From: JBGTFE01 sp049799955
GTDB taxonomy: Bacteria > Acidobacteriota > Blastocatellia > Pyrinomonadales > Pyrinomonadaceae
Length of the DNA: 64,000 nucleotides
Assembly (NCBI GenBank): GCA_049799955.1
Contig: JBARIW010000098.1
Coordinates: 1 to 64,000, forward strand
Reading direction: 5' to 3'
A program made the position numbers and the translations under genes. Numbering within the stretch: the first letter of the stretch is position 1; every line of letters begins with the position of its first letter. This document shows positions 25,193 through 34,836 of the stretch, piece after piece. Under the pieces are notes generated by a model. It was not told the origin of the DNA. It worked only from the letters and a program-made list of their open reading frames with translations, and made no database searches.

Positions 25193-26602
25193 ATGTCAAT
25201 TAATTTGGAGCAAAGCCGCATAGACCCGAAAGATTTGCAATTTCAACCGATGTTGTCGAATCTTCAATGCAATATTCTTAAATCACATGGACGCGATTGC
25301 GCCGTTCATATTTTCCTAAAATTTACCGCTCAACCGGATGCGGTAAAAGCCTGGATCAGGAAATTTTCACAGGCTCAAGTTACCTCTGCCTTGCAGCAGT
25401 ATCAACAAAGCGAGGAGTTTAAAAGAACAGGGATTTCGGCTGGTCTGGTCGGCTCCTTCTTCCTTGCTGCAAAAGGATACAAATATCTCAAACTTAAAGT
25501 TGACCTCTTTGAAGATGACGACGAGACTTTCCGGGAAGGTATGAAGCACAAAGATTTTGACCCGCTCGGTAAGATTCTTGACAAAGACAACAAAGACCCT
25601 AAACCCGATAAATGGGAAGCCGCTTTTCAAAAAGACATTCACGCGATGATTTTACTAGCCCGCGACACTCATGATATTTTGAAAACCGATGCTGACAGGG
25701 TTATGGCTGATGTTGCCAGCGTCGCCACCGTTCTGACCGCAGAGTATGGCGAGGTACTTAGAAATAATACTCTGCAAGCAAACGGCAAGGGACAGCCCAT
25801 TGAGCATTTCGGTTACGTTGACGGGCGCAGCATCCCGGTGTTTCTGAAGGGAGATGTGGAGAAGGATACAGCGGCAGGCAGCGACCAATGGGATCCCGCC
25901 GCAAATCTGAGCCTTGTGCTTGTCGACGACCCTCACACCACGGTGGAGGATAGTTTTGGCAGCTATTTTGTGTTTCGGAAATTGGAACAGAATGTTGCGG
26001 GGTTCAATTTGGGAATAGCAGACCTTGCCAGCAAGCTCGGCACCGACCCGAAGCTGGCGGGTGCTTTCTGCGTAGGACGCTTCAAAGATGGAACGCCTGT
26101 AACGCTGCAAGGCGCTGACGGGCTTGGAGCCGTGAATAATTTCGAGTACAAATCTAACGATAAATCAGGCAGCAAATGCCCGGCACACGCGCATATACGA
26201 AAAGTCAATCCCAGAGGAACCACGCCGTTCACATCAAATAATAGCGAGCGAAACCGCCGGATTATTCGGCGCGGTATCCCTTATGGCAAGGTTAATGAGC
26301 AAAATCCTCCGCGTGAGGGTGTCGGACTGCTGTTTATGTGCTATCAGAGAGACATAAATGAGCAATTTGGATTCATCCAAAGGACATGGGCTGATAATCC
26401 TAATTTCCCGAAAAATCTGATTCTTCCCGAGACAGGCGACGACCCGCTCATAGGTCAGGATGATGACCGCAGCGCCGCCCAAAAATGGTCGAAGGCTTGG
26501 GAAAGTTCAGACCGTAAGCGCGTCAATTTTGGAGGGTACATAACCTTGATGGGCGGCGAGTATTTTTTCGCGCCGAGCATAAGCTTCCTGAAAAATATCT
26601 AA
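25193..26602 (+). CDS. DyP-type (dye-decolorising) heme peroxidase
   Basis: 469 residues. The family GxxDG motif is GYVDG at residues 207-211, whose Asp is the distal acid. The proximal heme His is His334 in CPAHAHIRKVNPRG. The distal Arg lies in RRIIRRGIPYG. N-terminal NLQCNILKSHGRDCAVHIFL is the usual opening of this subgroup. DyP enzymes use hydrogen peroxide to oxidise dyes, lignin-like phenolics and other substrates. No signal peptide or encapsulin cargo tail is visible. Lies tail-to-tail with a second heme enzyme. Confidence 0.9.
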   Translation: MSINLEQSRIDPKDLQFQPMLSNLQCNILKSHGRDCAVHIFLKFTAQPDAVKAWIRKFSQAQVTSALQQYQQSEEFKRTGISAGLVGSFFLAAKGYKYLKLKVDLFEDDDETFREGMKHKDFDPLGKILDKDNKDPKPDKWEAAFQKDIHAMILLARDTHDILKTDADRVMADVASVATVLTAEYGEVLRNNTLQANGKGQPIEHFGYVDGRSIPVFLKGDVEKDTAAGSDQWDPAANLSLVLVDDPHTTVEDSFGSYFVFRKLEQNVAGFNLGIADLASKLGTDPKLAGAFCVGRFKDGTPVTLQGADGLGAVNNFEYKSNDKSGSKCPAHAHIRKVNPRGTTPFTSNNSERNRRIIRRGIPYGKVNEQNPPREGVGLLFMCYQRDINEQFGFIQRTWADNPNFPKNLILPETGDDPLIGQDDDRSAAQKWSKAWESSDRKRVNFGGYITLMGGEYFFAPSISFLKNI

Positions 26603-26674
26603 CCTTACGCTTCAGGCGCGGGCTGCCCGTTTGAAATGATTCCTGTTTCTTTCATTGCTCTTCGCTCGTTTGCA

Positions 26675-26709
26675 TTGCGCGGTCTAAGCCGTAGGCTCAG
26701 ACCGCGCAA
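26675..26709. terminator. Hairpin between convergent genes
   Basis: TTGCGCGGTCT and AGACCGCGCAA with a 13-nt loop, midway between the two convergent peroxidase genes. A candidate bidirectional terminator without strong T tracts. Confidence 0.5.
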
Positions 26710-26773
26710 CCGTCCGCCGTTAAACAATAGTCGGGTTATTGTTCGTTCTTATAGAAAATAGATTCTTAAATTG

Positions 26774-28366
26774 CTAAGCCCGTTTCCAATTGCTCACGGT
26801 CATACTAATCGGGCTGTTGCCGAGTTCTGCGGGGCAGTTACGAGTCAAAATATCGCGTAGAGTGTGCGTATTTTGGATTGCTTCCCAGCCCGGCTTTGAA
26901 AAGGTATCGACATTAAATACATGCTCGGAGAGTAAAGGATTAGTCAATGCCTGGGAGAAAGCGTCAACCGCGACCAGGCGAAGAAGCAGCGGCGGCAGAG
27001 GTGAATTTATGACATTATCTTCGGCAAATAATCCCACATAAAAATCAATATCATTGACGCTTTTATAAGCGTTTTTCAGAAAGGCGACAACCTCCGGGTC
27101 GCCGGATATATCACTGAAATCTTTCGGGCGCGAAAGAGAAACATATTCCCGATAGTCGCTATAAGTTGCAAGGTCGCACTGCCGCCCCTGCTTAATCGCA
27201 TCTTCTTCTAAATGCAGCAGAGCCTTTGCCGTATTAAAAGCTCCGAGCTTCCCGGCATTCTGTGAGCTCATATTGGAAAAAGCGATTGCCAGTCCCGCAT
27301 CGAGCAAGGGGCGATTATTCATGAGCGTCATAATGAGCGGGTAAGGCTTTCCGTTCCAGCCAATCGTATTCGGAATAAGCGAGTGCCAGCGATATAACAA
27401 GCTGAATTCCGTGGTCATCCAGTTCGGTTTGTTCCACGGCGCGTTCCAGGCGACCGATGGATTTGCCCGAAAACGGAATGACGGCGAAATATGATTGATA
27501 TATTCCTCGACGACAATCTTGATAAACAAAACAATCAGCGAATTTCTTGCCGTCTGAAAAACTCGCTCGTCACCCCAATCCTGATGAGCGCGTTCAATAT
27601 CGCCGGCAAGACGATTATGTTCTCGCAGAAAAAGCGTATTCATCATCGCAACCTGCGGAGCGGCATTTGCCCTGTCTCCGCCGAAGGCAAAAATCCGGGA
27701 GCGCACCTCGTCCGGGTCTGAATGAAGAACAGGGTCTGCCAGAATAGCCAAAATCCTGTCCAGTCCGAGAGGTTTGTCAAGGTCAATAAACTCTGTCTTT
27801 ATAGCTTTACCCTCATAAAGAAAGGGCGCATATTCTTCGTCCCCGATAAATTGCGATTTCAGCCGCCCTCGCTCTCCTCTGGATTCGCTTTTCAACCGAA
27901 GCGCGTCCGTCTGTTTTGGCAAACGTCCGTAAAGCGGGCACATATCAATCTGGTGATTCGAGGTGGTTTGTCGCCGGACATCGTCCGTTTCGCCGGCGCT
28001 GGTGTCGGGCATCCGCGTGCGAATAAAACCGTCAGTTAAATATTGTGCAAAAGCCGGAAACAGGCATGTCGACTTAGTGCTTAAAATCTGATTTGCAGGG
28101 GATTGTTGGAATAGCCCGACTAATTGCGCGGGGTCGGGAAGATTAGGAAGTCGTTTCGCCGGCAGGTGACGGGCGCTAAAGCGTTGGTCGGTCAAAGAAG
28201 TCCAGGAAACATAATCGTGCGCCGTACTCCAGGGATGCGGTCGATGCCTGCTTACATTAACAATGCTGTTTATCGCAAAGGCGTTGAGCTTATTGCCGAA
28301 CCACGACCATTTATCGCCTAAACTCATAATGGGCTGCAAAATAAAATATGGAATCTTGTCAATCAT
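26774..28366 (-). CDS. Animal-type heme peroxidase, cyclooxygenase/dioxygenase-like
   Basis: About 530 residues; the ATG at 28366 follows GGAGG by five bases. The sequence aligns by motif to prostaglandin-synthase and fatty-acid dioxygenase enzymes: FAQYLTDGFIRT at the distal side, TSNHQIDMCPLYG, and EFSLLYRWHSLIP with the proximal His and the Tyr that forms the catalytic radical in cyclooxygenases. In cyclooxygenases the distal segment reads FTHQFF, with the His as acid-base catalyst; here that position is Asp. The conserved radical Tyr suggests fatty-acid oxygenation more than simple peroxidase activity. No signal peptide. Confidence 0.8.
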   Translation of the reverse strand: MIDKIPYFILQPIMSLGDKWSWFGNKLNAFAINSIVNVSRHRPHPWSTAHDYVSWTSLTDQRFSARHLPAKRLPNLPDPAQLVGLFQQSPANQILSTKSTCLFPAFAQYLTDGFIRTRMPDTSAGETDDVRRQTTSNHQIDMCPLYGRLPKQTDALRLKSESRGERGRLKSQFIGDEEYAPFLYEGKAIKTEFIDLDKPLGLDRILAILADPVLHSDPDEVRSRIFAFGGDRANAAPQVAMMNTLFLREHNRLAGDIERAHQDWGDERVFQTARNSLIVLFIKIVVEEYINHISPSFRFRANPSVAWNAPWNKPNWMTTEFSLLYRWHSLIPNTIGWNGKPYPLIMTLMNNRPLLDAGLAIAFSNMSSQNAGKLGAFNTAKALLHLEEDAIKQGRQCDLATYSDYREYVSLSRPKDFSDISGDPEVVAFLKNAYKSVNDIDFYVGLFAEDNVINSPLPPLLLRLVAVDAFSQALTNPLLSEHVFNVDTFSKPGWEAIQNTHTLRDILTRNCPAELGNSPISMTVSNWKRA

Positions 28367-28565
28367 CACCGCCTCCTGTAATTGTATAAGTGAAGTTACT
28401 TATACAGTAATATTTCAATAAAATCGAATAAGAAAAGAATTTAACGTTTTTGATATTTTTGGAGTAGAGAGGTTGGATTATGAATTGACGTTTCCAAAGC
28501 CGATTTGCCGAATCCGCGTTTTTTATGCCAAAGTATTGATAATATTTAGCATCAGGATTCAGATT

Positions 28566-31520
28566 TTGCGAAAATTTCGTTCAATTTTCCCGTTTGTTTT
28601 TTGTATTTTCTTTGTCGCTGCGGCGGCAACGGCGCAATACCGGTCTGATTTGTGGACGACGGAAAACGGTTTGCCGCAGAATACCGTAACTTCGATTTTG
28701 CAAACCGGAGACGGTTATATCTGGTTCGGCACTTTTGGCGGTTTGGCGCGGTTTGACGGGATAAAATTTAAAATCTTTAACACCATCAACGCGCCCGCTT
28801 TCAAAACAAACCGCATTACGGGCTTGTCCGAATCCAAAGACGGAACGCTTTGGATCGGCGGGCAAAACGGCAGTTTAGTTTCGTATAAAGACGAGATTTT
28901 CACGCCGGTTATCGAAAAACCGGTTGCCCAGCGCACGCCGCTTTTTACAATTTGCGGCGACAAAAACGGCGCGGTTTGGATTTCCGGTCCGACGGGTTTG
29001 GAAAGATATGCGCCCGGTGCTTCGGGAAGCTTCGTCGCGGAACATATCGAATTGCCGAACGAGCCGAATCCGCAAATCTCGGGAATCGTTGAAGATGATG
29101 CAAATAATATTTGGATTTCAACTTCAAACGCGCTTTATCAATATCAAAACGGCGCGATTAAAAGCTTTTTTTATCAGGATAATTTTCCTTTGGCGAAAGA
29201 TGAAAGCGGCAAAATTATTCCGCAAAGAGTCAGTATTTCGATTGACCGCAAAAATCGTCTGTGGCTGGCTTCAAACGATTTTTTGGCGCGGTTTGAAGAC
29301 GGAAAAATTATTCCGGTCATTCAAAAAAAAGACGCAAATTTCAGCATTGTCGAAAATATTGACGGAAGTTTTTTGCTCAAATCGGAAAACAAAATTTACC
29401 GTTTCGCCGACGATAAAATCGGCGAATTATTGATTGACGCGCCGGATATATTTGCCCGTTTTCGGGGAATGCTGGCTGACCGCGAAGGCAATTTGTGGCT
29501 CGGCACAACCGGGAAAGGCTTGGTCAGATACAAACAGCAAACGGCGCGGACGTTCGGTAAAAACGAAGGATTAACCGATTCGGATGTTTTTTTCGTTTTC
29601 GAAGACCGCGACAAAAATATCTGGATTGGCTCTGATTATTTATACAAATTCCGCGACGGAAAATTTGAAATCGTCGAAAAAAACGGGCGTTTCACTTCGG
29701 CTTTTCAAACCAGAGACGGAACGCTCTGGTTTGGAAAGGGCGATGAATTATTAACCTACAAAGACGGCAAATTTACCGACTTTGCCAAAGAGTTGAACTC
29801 GCCGAGCCGGATGGTTTTTGAAGACCGCAAAGGAACGCTCTGGTTTCCGACCGAAGACGGTTTGATTACTCTAAGCGAAGGCAGGCGCGAGCAATTTTCC
29901 GCCGAAAATGGTTTTATAAACAGCCGCGTGCAATCAATCTTCGAAGACCGCGACGGCGGAATCTGGTTTGCAATGGCGGGCGGCGCAAGTCGTTTTAAAG
30001 ACGGCGCGTTCACCAATTTTACGAGCAAAGACGGTTTATCGGACGACAATGTACGCGATATTTATGAAGACCGTGACGGCGTGATTTGGTTTGGAACTTA
30101 CGGCGGCGGTTTGAATCGTTTCAAGGACGGGAAATTTTTCGCCGCCACGACGCGCGAAGGAATGAATGAAGACATCGTTTCGCGCATAATTGTTGACGAA
30201 AAAGACAATTTTTGGCTTTTGGGAAATCGCGGCGTGTCGGTTATTTCGCGTGTCGCGCTGAATGATTTGGCGGATGGCAGAATAAAAACGATTGCCTGCG
30301 CCTCTTACGGCGTTTCCGACGGAATGCTCAACAGCGAAGGCAGCGGCGGAAATTTTCCGGCTGGCTGGCTGGCGAGCGACGGCAGATTTTGGTTTCCTTC
30401 GATTCAGGGCGCGATTGTCATCGACCCGAAATTCAGCGATTTGCCGCCGCCGCCCGTTTTTATCGAAGACGTTTTTTTGGCTGGAAAACAGCTTGAAGCG
30501 AAGCCTGAAATCGAAGTTTCGCCCGACACGGGAAATTTGGAAATTTATTACACGGGCTTGCATTTTACCAAGCCGGAACAGGTGAAATTTAAGTACAAAC
30601 TCGAAGGTTTTGACCGGGATTGGATAGAAGTCGGAACTCGACGAACGGCTTATTACACGCAAATTCCGCCGGGAAATTATTGCTTTCTGGTAACGGCTTC
30701 GACGACGAACGGCGTTTGGAACGAGCAGCCGGCAAGCAAAACGGTCGTCGTTTTTTCAAATCCGATTTGGAAAAAATGGTGGTTTATTTTGACGGCTTCC
30801 CTTTTTGTAATCGCGGCGATTGTCGTATTTTATCGTTTGCGGCTGATGCAGCTTGAAAAATCGCGCGGGCGTCAGCAGACATTTGCGCGCCAGCTCATCG
30901 AATCGCAGGAAAAGGAGCGCAAACGAATTGCCGGAGAATTGCACGACGGTTTGGGGCAGACTTTATTAATCATCAAAAACCGCGCGTTTCTCGGCACAAA
31001 AGCGGAAACCCGCGAAATTGCCAACGAACAATTTAACGAAATTTCCGCGTCTTCGGGCGCAGCCATCAATCAAGCCCGCGAAATCGCGTATTTTCTGCGA
31101 CCTTCGCAGCTCGAAAGATTGGGATTGACGAGCGCGATTGAGGAAATGATAACGCAGGCGGACGAATCTTCGGAAATCGATTTTGAATGCGAAATCGATT
31201 CTCTGGACAATTTCTTTTCGCCCGAAGACGAGATAAATTTCTTCCGCATCGTGCAGGAAAGCGTCAACAATGTTCTGAAACATTCGGAAGCGTCAAAAGC
31301 CAAAGTTTTCGTCAGCCGGAATAATGACAAAATCGAACTTTTAGTGCAAGATAACGGCAAAGGTTTTGCGTCTGAAAAATCGAATATTCACGGCAAATCC
31401 GGTTTCGGTCTGATTGGAATGGAAGAAAGAGTCCGAATTTTGGGCGGTAAAATCCATTTCATCTCCGAAATCGGTAAAGGCGCAAAAGTTTTTGTAGAGA
31501 TTAAAAAAGAGCGTAAATGA
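28566..31520 (+). CDS. Two-component propeller-type histidine kinase
   Basis: About 984 residues from a TTG at 28566, chosen because AGGA lies eight bases upstream and a signal peptide follows directly (ending ATAQ); the frame is open to a TTG at 28473. The periplasmic part carries a dozen or so Reg_prop repeats (GIWFAMAGG, GVIWFGTYGG types). These are followed by a Y_Y_Y domain (FKYKLEGFDRDWIEVG), one TM helix, a HisKA_3 phospho-acceptor His (ELHDGLGQ, codon 30942-30944) and an HATPase (NNVLKH, DNGKGFA, GFGLIGMEERV). It senses an unknown, perhaps glycan-type, ligand and phosphorylates the NarL-type regulator that follows. Confidence 0.9.
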   Translation: MRKFRSIFPFVFCIFFVAAAATAQYRSDLWTTENGLPQNTVTSILQTGDGYIWFGTFGGLARFDGIKFKIFNTINAPAFKTNRITGLSESKDGTLWIGGQNGSLVSYKDEIFTPVIEKPVAQRTPLFTICGDKNGAVWISGPTGLERYAPGASGSFVAEHIELPNEPNPQISGIVEDDANNIWISTSNALYQYQNGAIKSFFYQDNFPLAKDESGKIIPQRVSISIDRKNRLWLASNDFLARFEDGKIIPVIQKKDANFSIVENIDGSFLLKSENKIYRFADDKIGELLIDAPDIFARFRGMLADREGNLWLGTTGKGLVRYKQQTARTFGKNEGLTDSDVFFVFEDRDKNIWIGSDYLYKFRDGKFEIVEKNGRFTSAFQTRDGTLWFGKGDELLTYKDGKFTDFAKELNSPSRMVFEDRKGTLWFPTEDGLITLSEGRREQFSAENGFINSRVQSIFEDRDGGIWFAMAGGASRFKDGAFTNFTSKDGLSDDNVRDIYEDRDGVIWFGTYGGGLNRFKDGKFFAATTREGMNEDIVSRIIVDEKDNFWLLGNRGVSVISRVALNDLADGRIKTIACASYGVSDGMLNSEGSGGNFPAGWLASDGRFWFPSIQGAIVIDPKFSDLPPPPVFIEDVFLAGKQLEAKPEIEVSPDTGNLEIYYTGLHFTKPEQVKFKYKLEGFDRDWIEVGTRRTAYYTQIPPGNYCFLVTASTTNGVWNEQPASKTVVVFSNPIWKKWWFILTASLFVIAAIVVFYRLRLMQLEKSRGRQQTFARQLIESQEKERKRIAGELHDGLGQTLLIIKNRAFLGTKAETREIANEQFNEISASSGAAINQAREIAYFLRPSQLERLGLTSAIEEMITQADESSEIDFECEIDSLDNFFSPEDEINFFRIVQESVNNVLKHSEASKAKVFVSRNNDKIELLVQDNGKGFASEKSNIHGKSGFGLIGMEERVRILGGKIHFISEIGKGAKVFVEIKKERK

Positions 31521-32173
31521 ACAAGGAAATCCGTATCGTAATTGCCGACGACCATCCGATTTTTCGGAGCGGTTTGGCGCAATTATTGAAAACGGAAGAG
31601 AAAATAAAAGTGGTCGGAGAAGCGTCGGACGGTGAAAAAGCTCTGACGATAATTCGTGAAAATTTGCCCGACATTGTTATTTTGGACATCGATATGCCCG
31701 AAAAAGGCGGTTTTGAAGTGGCAGGCGAATTAAATTCGGCGCGAATTTCCGTCGAAATTATCTTTCTGACGATGCACAAAAACGAATCGCTTTTCAACGC
31801 GGCATTAAATATCGGCGCGAAAGGTTTTGTCCTGAAAGACAGCGCGATGGAAGATATTTTGAACGCCGTCAAAGCTGTTTCCAGAGGTGAAAGCTTTATC
31901 AGCCCGGCGCTTTCGACATTTTTGATAAAACGCGGAAGTCGTACCGCAAAATTCGAGAAAAACAATCCTTCGATAAAAGACCTGACGCCGACCGAACGCC
32001 GCATTTTCACTTTCATCGGCGATAATAAAACCAGCAAAGAAATAGCCGACGAGCTTTTTATCAGCTACCGCACCGTCGAACGCCACCGCGAAAATATCTG
32101 CGCCAAATTAGACCTTCACGGCAGCAACGCCCTGCTCAAATTCGCTATTGCACATAAAAGCGAACTGCACTGA
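31517..32173 (+). CDS. NarL/FixJ-type response regulator
   Basis: 218 residues. The ATG overlaps the kinase stop (ATGA 31517-31520), showing a coupled pair. Receiver domain 1-120 with acidic pocket Asp11/Asp12, phospho-acceptor Asp57 (VILDIDMP) and the switch Lys in GFVLKDS. C-terminal LuxR-type helix-turn-helix about 150-210 (LTPTERRIFTFIGD, KEIADELFISYRTVERH). Candidate target: the paired repeat at 32238-32285 directly downstream. Confidence 0.92.
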   Translation: MNKEIRIVIADDHPIFRSGLAQLLKTEEKIKVVGEASDGEKALTIIRENLPDIVILDIDMPEKGGFEVAGELNSARISVEIIFLTMHKNESLFNAALNIGAKGFVLKDSAMEDILNAVKAVSRGESFISPALSTFLIKRGSRTAKFEKNNPSIKDLTPTERRIFTFIGDNKTSKEIADELFISYRTVERHRENICAKLDLHGSNALLKFAIAHKSELH

Positions 32174-32237
32174 AAAATGACGGAAAACGAATGAAATAAG
32201 CTTTTTTCATCTCTCATTCCTTTTATACTGCGTATCT

Positions 32238-32285
32238 CCACCCATAACGAAATGGGCAGCATCACCCATATCAAAATGGGTGGCG
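32238..32285. promoter_or_regulatory. Tandem CACCCAT-n-AATGGG operator-like repeat
   Basis: Two copies of CACCCATAACGAAATGGG-type sequence 23 bp apart, each with dyad symmetry (CCCAT/ATGGG). The position is between the response-regulator gene and the gene at 32426. Twenty-three base pairs is about two helical turns, suiting a dimeric regulator. Function is inference. Confidence 0.5.
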
Positions 32286-32425
32286 GCACGAATACCCAAA
32301 CGCGCTGTAACAAATAATAATGTCAATACAAAACGAAGATGGCGCAACGACGCAGGGAAAATCGTTTCCAATGCCTTTGAGTCATCCGATATTTTGAATT
32401 CATTAATTTATAAAGGAGAAAACAC

Positions 32426-32956
32426 ATGACAACAGCAGCAACAACAACAGCAGCAGACCAACAAGCACAAGACCAAATCAAAGCATTGGAAGCAAAACTT
32501 GCCAATGACCCCGCGCTTCAGGCGCAGATGTTGGCAAACCCGTATCAAACCATGATTAACTTCGGTGTTCCTGAGAAATCCGTGGCTTCTTTCCTAGCTC
32601 CGCCTGCGGCAACGGCAGCGGATGCTAAATCCAGTTCAAGCGATTCCGACCAGGGCATGACAATTAAGTCGGAGTGGTGGGGTTTTCAACTGAGCCTCAG
32701 CAGCCAGCTTTGCAACGATATAGAAGGCGGTCTGGTTACTTCCGCCGGCTTATCCACAATTATAGCCGTCTGCCAGCCTGAATTAGCTCCTATTGCCGGT
32801 ATTATTGCCGGTACATTGGCGATTATGGGCGGCGTCATACAGTTAGCAAATCAAGGCAACGGAGTGCATTTTGACCTTCACTGGTCAGAACTTGCGCTGG
32901 CAATACCCACGTTGGGCGCCTCTTTGACTCCAGCAATGATTCCAATCCCGAACTAG
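32426..32956 (+). CDS. Putative RiPP-like precursor with NHLP/Nif11-type leader
   Basis: 176 residues after a strong AAGGAG. Residues about 18-55 (KALEAKLANDPALQAQML, then NPYQTMINFGVPEKS) resemble the helical leader of nitrile-hydratase-like precursor peptides. A low-complexity Ala/Ser linker (55-75) follows, then WWGFQLSLSSQLC (84-96) and a hydrophobic Gly/Ala/Ile region with Cys96 and Cys116. The Trp-rich start and GNGVHFDLHW end resemble a group of small secreted hydrophobic proteins. No maturation enzyme or ABC exporter is adjacent, so the RiPP reading is tentative. Possible control by the repeat upstream. Confidence 0.45.
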   Translation: MTTAATTTAADQQAQDQIKALEAKLANDPALQAQMLANPYQTMINFGVPEKSVASFLAPPAATAADAKSSSSDSDQGMTIKSEWWGFQLSLSSQLCNDIEGGLVTSAGLSTIIAVCQPELAPIAGIIAGTLAIMGGVIQLANQGNGVHFDLHWSELALAIPTLGASLTPAMIPIPN

Positions 32957-33013
32957 TCTTCTGCCAAAGACAGTGAAATGTCCGGGAAATATCCGGCAAT
33001 CAACACCTTGAGT

Positions 33014-33063
33014 GACACAGTACTACAAGAATACCTTTAAGTTCTCCCGTGCTGTGTCTTTTT
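33014..33063 (+). terminator. Terminator-like hairpin
   Basis: GACACAGTAC and GTGCTGTGTC (one mismatch) flank a 28-nt loop, and TTTTT follows. Downstream of the putative precursor gene. Confidence 0.6.
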
Positions 33064-33116
33064 AATTGTTCCTGCCGGCTCGCGTGAGCGATAAACGGAA
33101 AATGGCGCGATGTGGG

Positions 33117-33467
33117 ATGGAGATGAAGTTACTAATCGTCGAAGACAACGCCGAAATGCGTCGGTTGATAATCAGCATTGTCGGCGACCTTGCCGATGAG
33201 GTCGCCGAATGTGCCGACGGCGCAGACGCTTTGGCGTGTTATACGAAGTTTCAGCCGGACTTGGTTTTGATGGATATAAAAATGGCGCAGGTTGACGGCA
33301 TTACGGCGAGCCGCAGAATTATTACCGATTTTCCAAACGCCAATATCTGTGTCGTAACCGATTACACCGACGAAAAAACAAAGGAAGCGGCGCGTCAGGC
33401 AGGCGTTTCAAATTACGTTGTGAAAGAAAATCTATACGAGATTCGAGAGATTATCGAAGGGCTTTAA
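33117..33467 (+). CDS. CheY-like single-domain response regulator
   Basis: About 116 residues starting MEMKLLIVED; upstream in-frame ATGs exist but add no domain. Receiver motifs present: IVEDN, LVLMDIKM with the phospho-acceptor Asp, VTDY and a terminal-third Lys (YVVKENL). No output domain, so it acts by protein contact. No kinase is adjacent. Confidence 0.85.
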   Translation: MEMKLLIVEDNAEMRRLIISIVGDLADEVAECADGADALACYTKFQPDLVLMDIKMAQVDGITASRRIITDFPNANICVVTDYTDEKTKEAARQAGVSNYVVKENLYEIREIIEGL

Positions 33468-33496
33468 TTTCAAAATAAACGAGTGGAGAAAATAAT

Positions 33497-34432
33497 ATGA
33501 GAAGAAAATATGACAATTTACTGAAAACAAATCTCTCCAAAATATCATTTATCGGTAAAAATATCGGACGGCTTTTACTGGTTTGCGGTTTAATGCTTGG
33601 TTTCAGCATCGTCGGCAAGGCGGTTACGCTTTCGCAGACCACGAATCAAACGACGATTCTCGACAACAACTCGATTTCCTGCAACCTCGACGGCGAGCAC
33701 GCCAACAACAGTTATTGGCGTGCGTTTATGCCTTCAACATTCGGACAAACCGGAACATTTACCGTGACGGGCGTGAGAATCGGCGTTGAAGAGGCAACAG
33801 CCGGTTCGGGTGGAAATCAGCCGATTACCATTAGGATTTATACAAACAGCGGCGGCGCATTTCCTGGCGGAACGCGAACTTTAATCGGCACGACCAATAC
33901 GACGGTTGCCAACGGAGCTTTATTTTTTCAGGACATCGCCGTAACCGCTCCGATTCAGCCTGTTACTACCGAAATCGTGGTCGAAGTTTTTACGCCCGAC
34001 GGTCAGACGGTGGGTAATCGTTTCTTCATCGGAAGCAACAATCTTGGTCAATCCGCGCCGAGCTACATTTCCGCCGCCAGTTGCGGCGCTCCCAATCCGA
34101 CAAACGTAGCAAGCGCCGGCGCGCCGAATATGCACACTTTGATTGCGTTGGTCGGCAATAATATCCCGACTGCGGCTTCGACTTCCGTGTTGGGTAGGGT
34201 CGTAACCGCCGACGGGCGCGGTATTCGCAATGCCCGAATCTCGATAACCTTGCCAAACGGCGAAGTCCGAACCGCTTTATCCGGCTCGTTCGGCTATTAC
34301 CGCTTTGACGATTTGGAAGTCGGACAAACCTACATTTTAAGCATCGCGGCAAAACGCTACACATTTATCAACCCGACGCGAATAATCTCTCTCAAAGACG
34401 AATTAGCCGGCGAAGATTTTATCGGCGAATAG
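33497..34432 (+). CDS. Secreted beta-rich protein with carboxypeptidase-regulatory-like C-domain
   Basis: 311 residues; RBS GGAG eight bases before the ATG. A long signal peptide or anchor covers about 24-43. Residues about 45-220 form a Gly/Asn/Thr-rich beta domain. The C-terminal about 85 residues (VLGRVVTADGRGIRNARISI) are a CarboxypepD_reg-type fold common in envelope proteins of this phylum. Function unknown. Confidence 0.7.
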   Translation: MRRKYDNLLKTNLSKISFIGKNIGRLLLVCGLMLGFSIVGKAVTLSQTTNQTTILDNNSISCNLDGEHANNSYWRAFMPSTFGQTGTFTVTGVRIGVEEATAGSGGNQPITIRIYTNSGGAFPGGTRTLIGTTNTTVANGALFFQDIAVTAPIQPVTTEIVVEVFTPDGQTVGNRFFIGSNNLGQSAPSYISAASCGAPNPTNVASAGAPNMHTLIALVGNNIPTAASTSVLGRVVTADGRGIRNARISITLPNGEVRTALSGSFGYYRFDDLEVGQTYILSIAAKRYTFINPTRIISLKDELAGEDFIGE

Positions 34433-34836
34433 ATTTTGCTAATCTTTGCAAATTAGGTTATCCGGAAACCTTAAATGCCATTAATTGCCTGAATGAAGTT
34501 TTGCCCGAAATGAAACAATAAAATTTACAAATAGACAGAAGATAGAAACTAATGAAATTCTTAATAACGCCTTTTATGAGTTAATGGATTTCGGAGAGTA
34601 AAGCGTCAAACATAAGCGTTGATGCGGAAAACGCGCTATAGTCGAGTGCAACGAACGATAACATGCTCGACTATCGCGCGTTTTTCCGCATTTGCTGCAT
34701 AATCTGCCGCGCTGCGGAGAACCGAATTTTATTGACGATTAATGCGACATAACTTATAATTTGCCCCATAAAGTAATAAGTAAAATTCCTTTACGCGCCG
34801 GCTTCAGATATTTCTCTTTCAAGCAAAAAAAAATTT
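34433..34836. other. Intergenic region before the TIR operon
   Basis: Contains a large imperfect inverted repeat (34623-34692) and a roughly 30-codon protein-like remnant without a start (ends near 34522). No gene. The operon promoter presumably lies at 34700-34830. Confidence 0.4.
34623..34692. repeat. Imperfect inverted repeat
   Basis: GCGGAAAACGCGC...ATAGTCGAG is mirrored by CTCGACTATCGCGCG...TTTTTCCGC. The roughly 25-nt arms contain small bulges. Confidence 0.6.
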
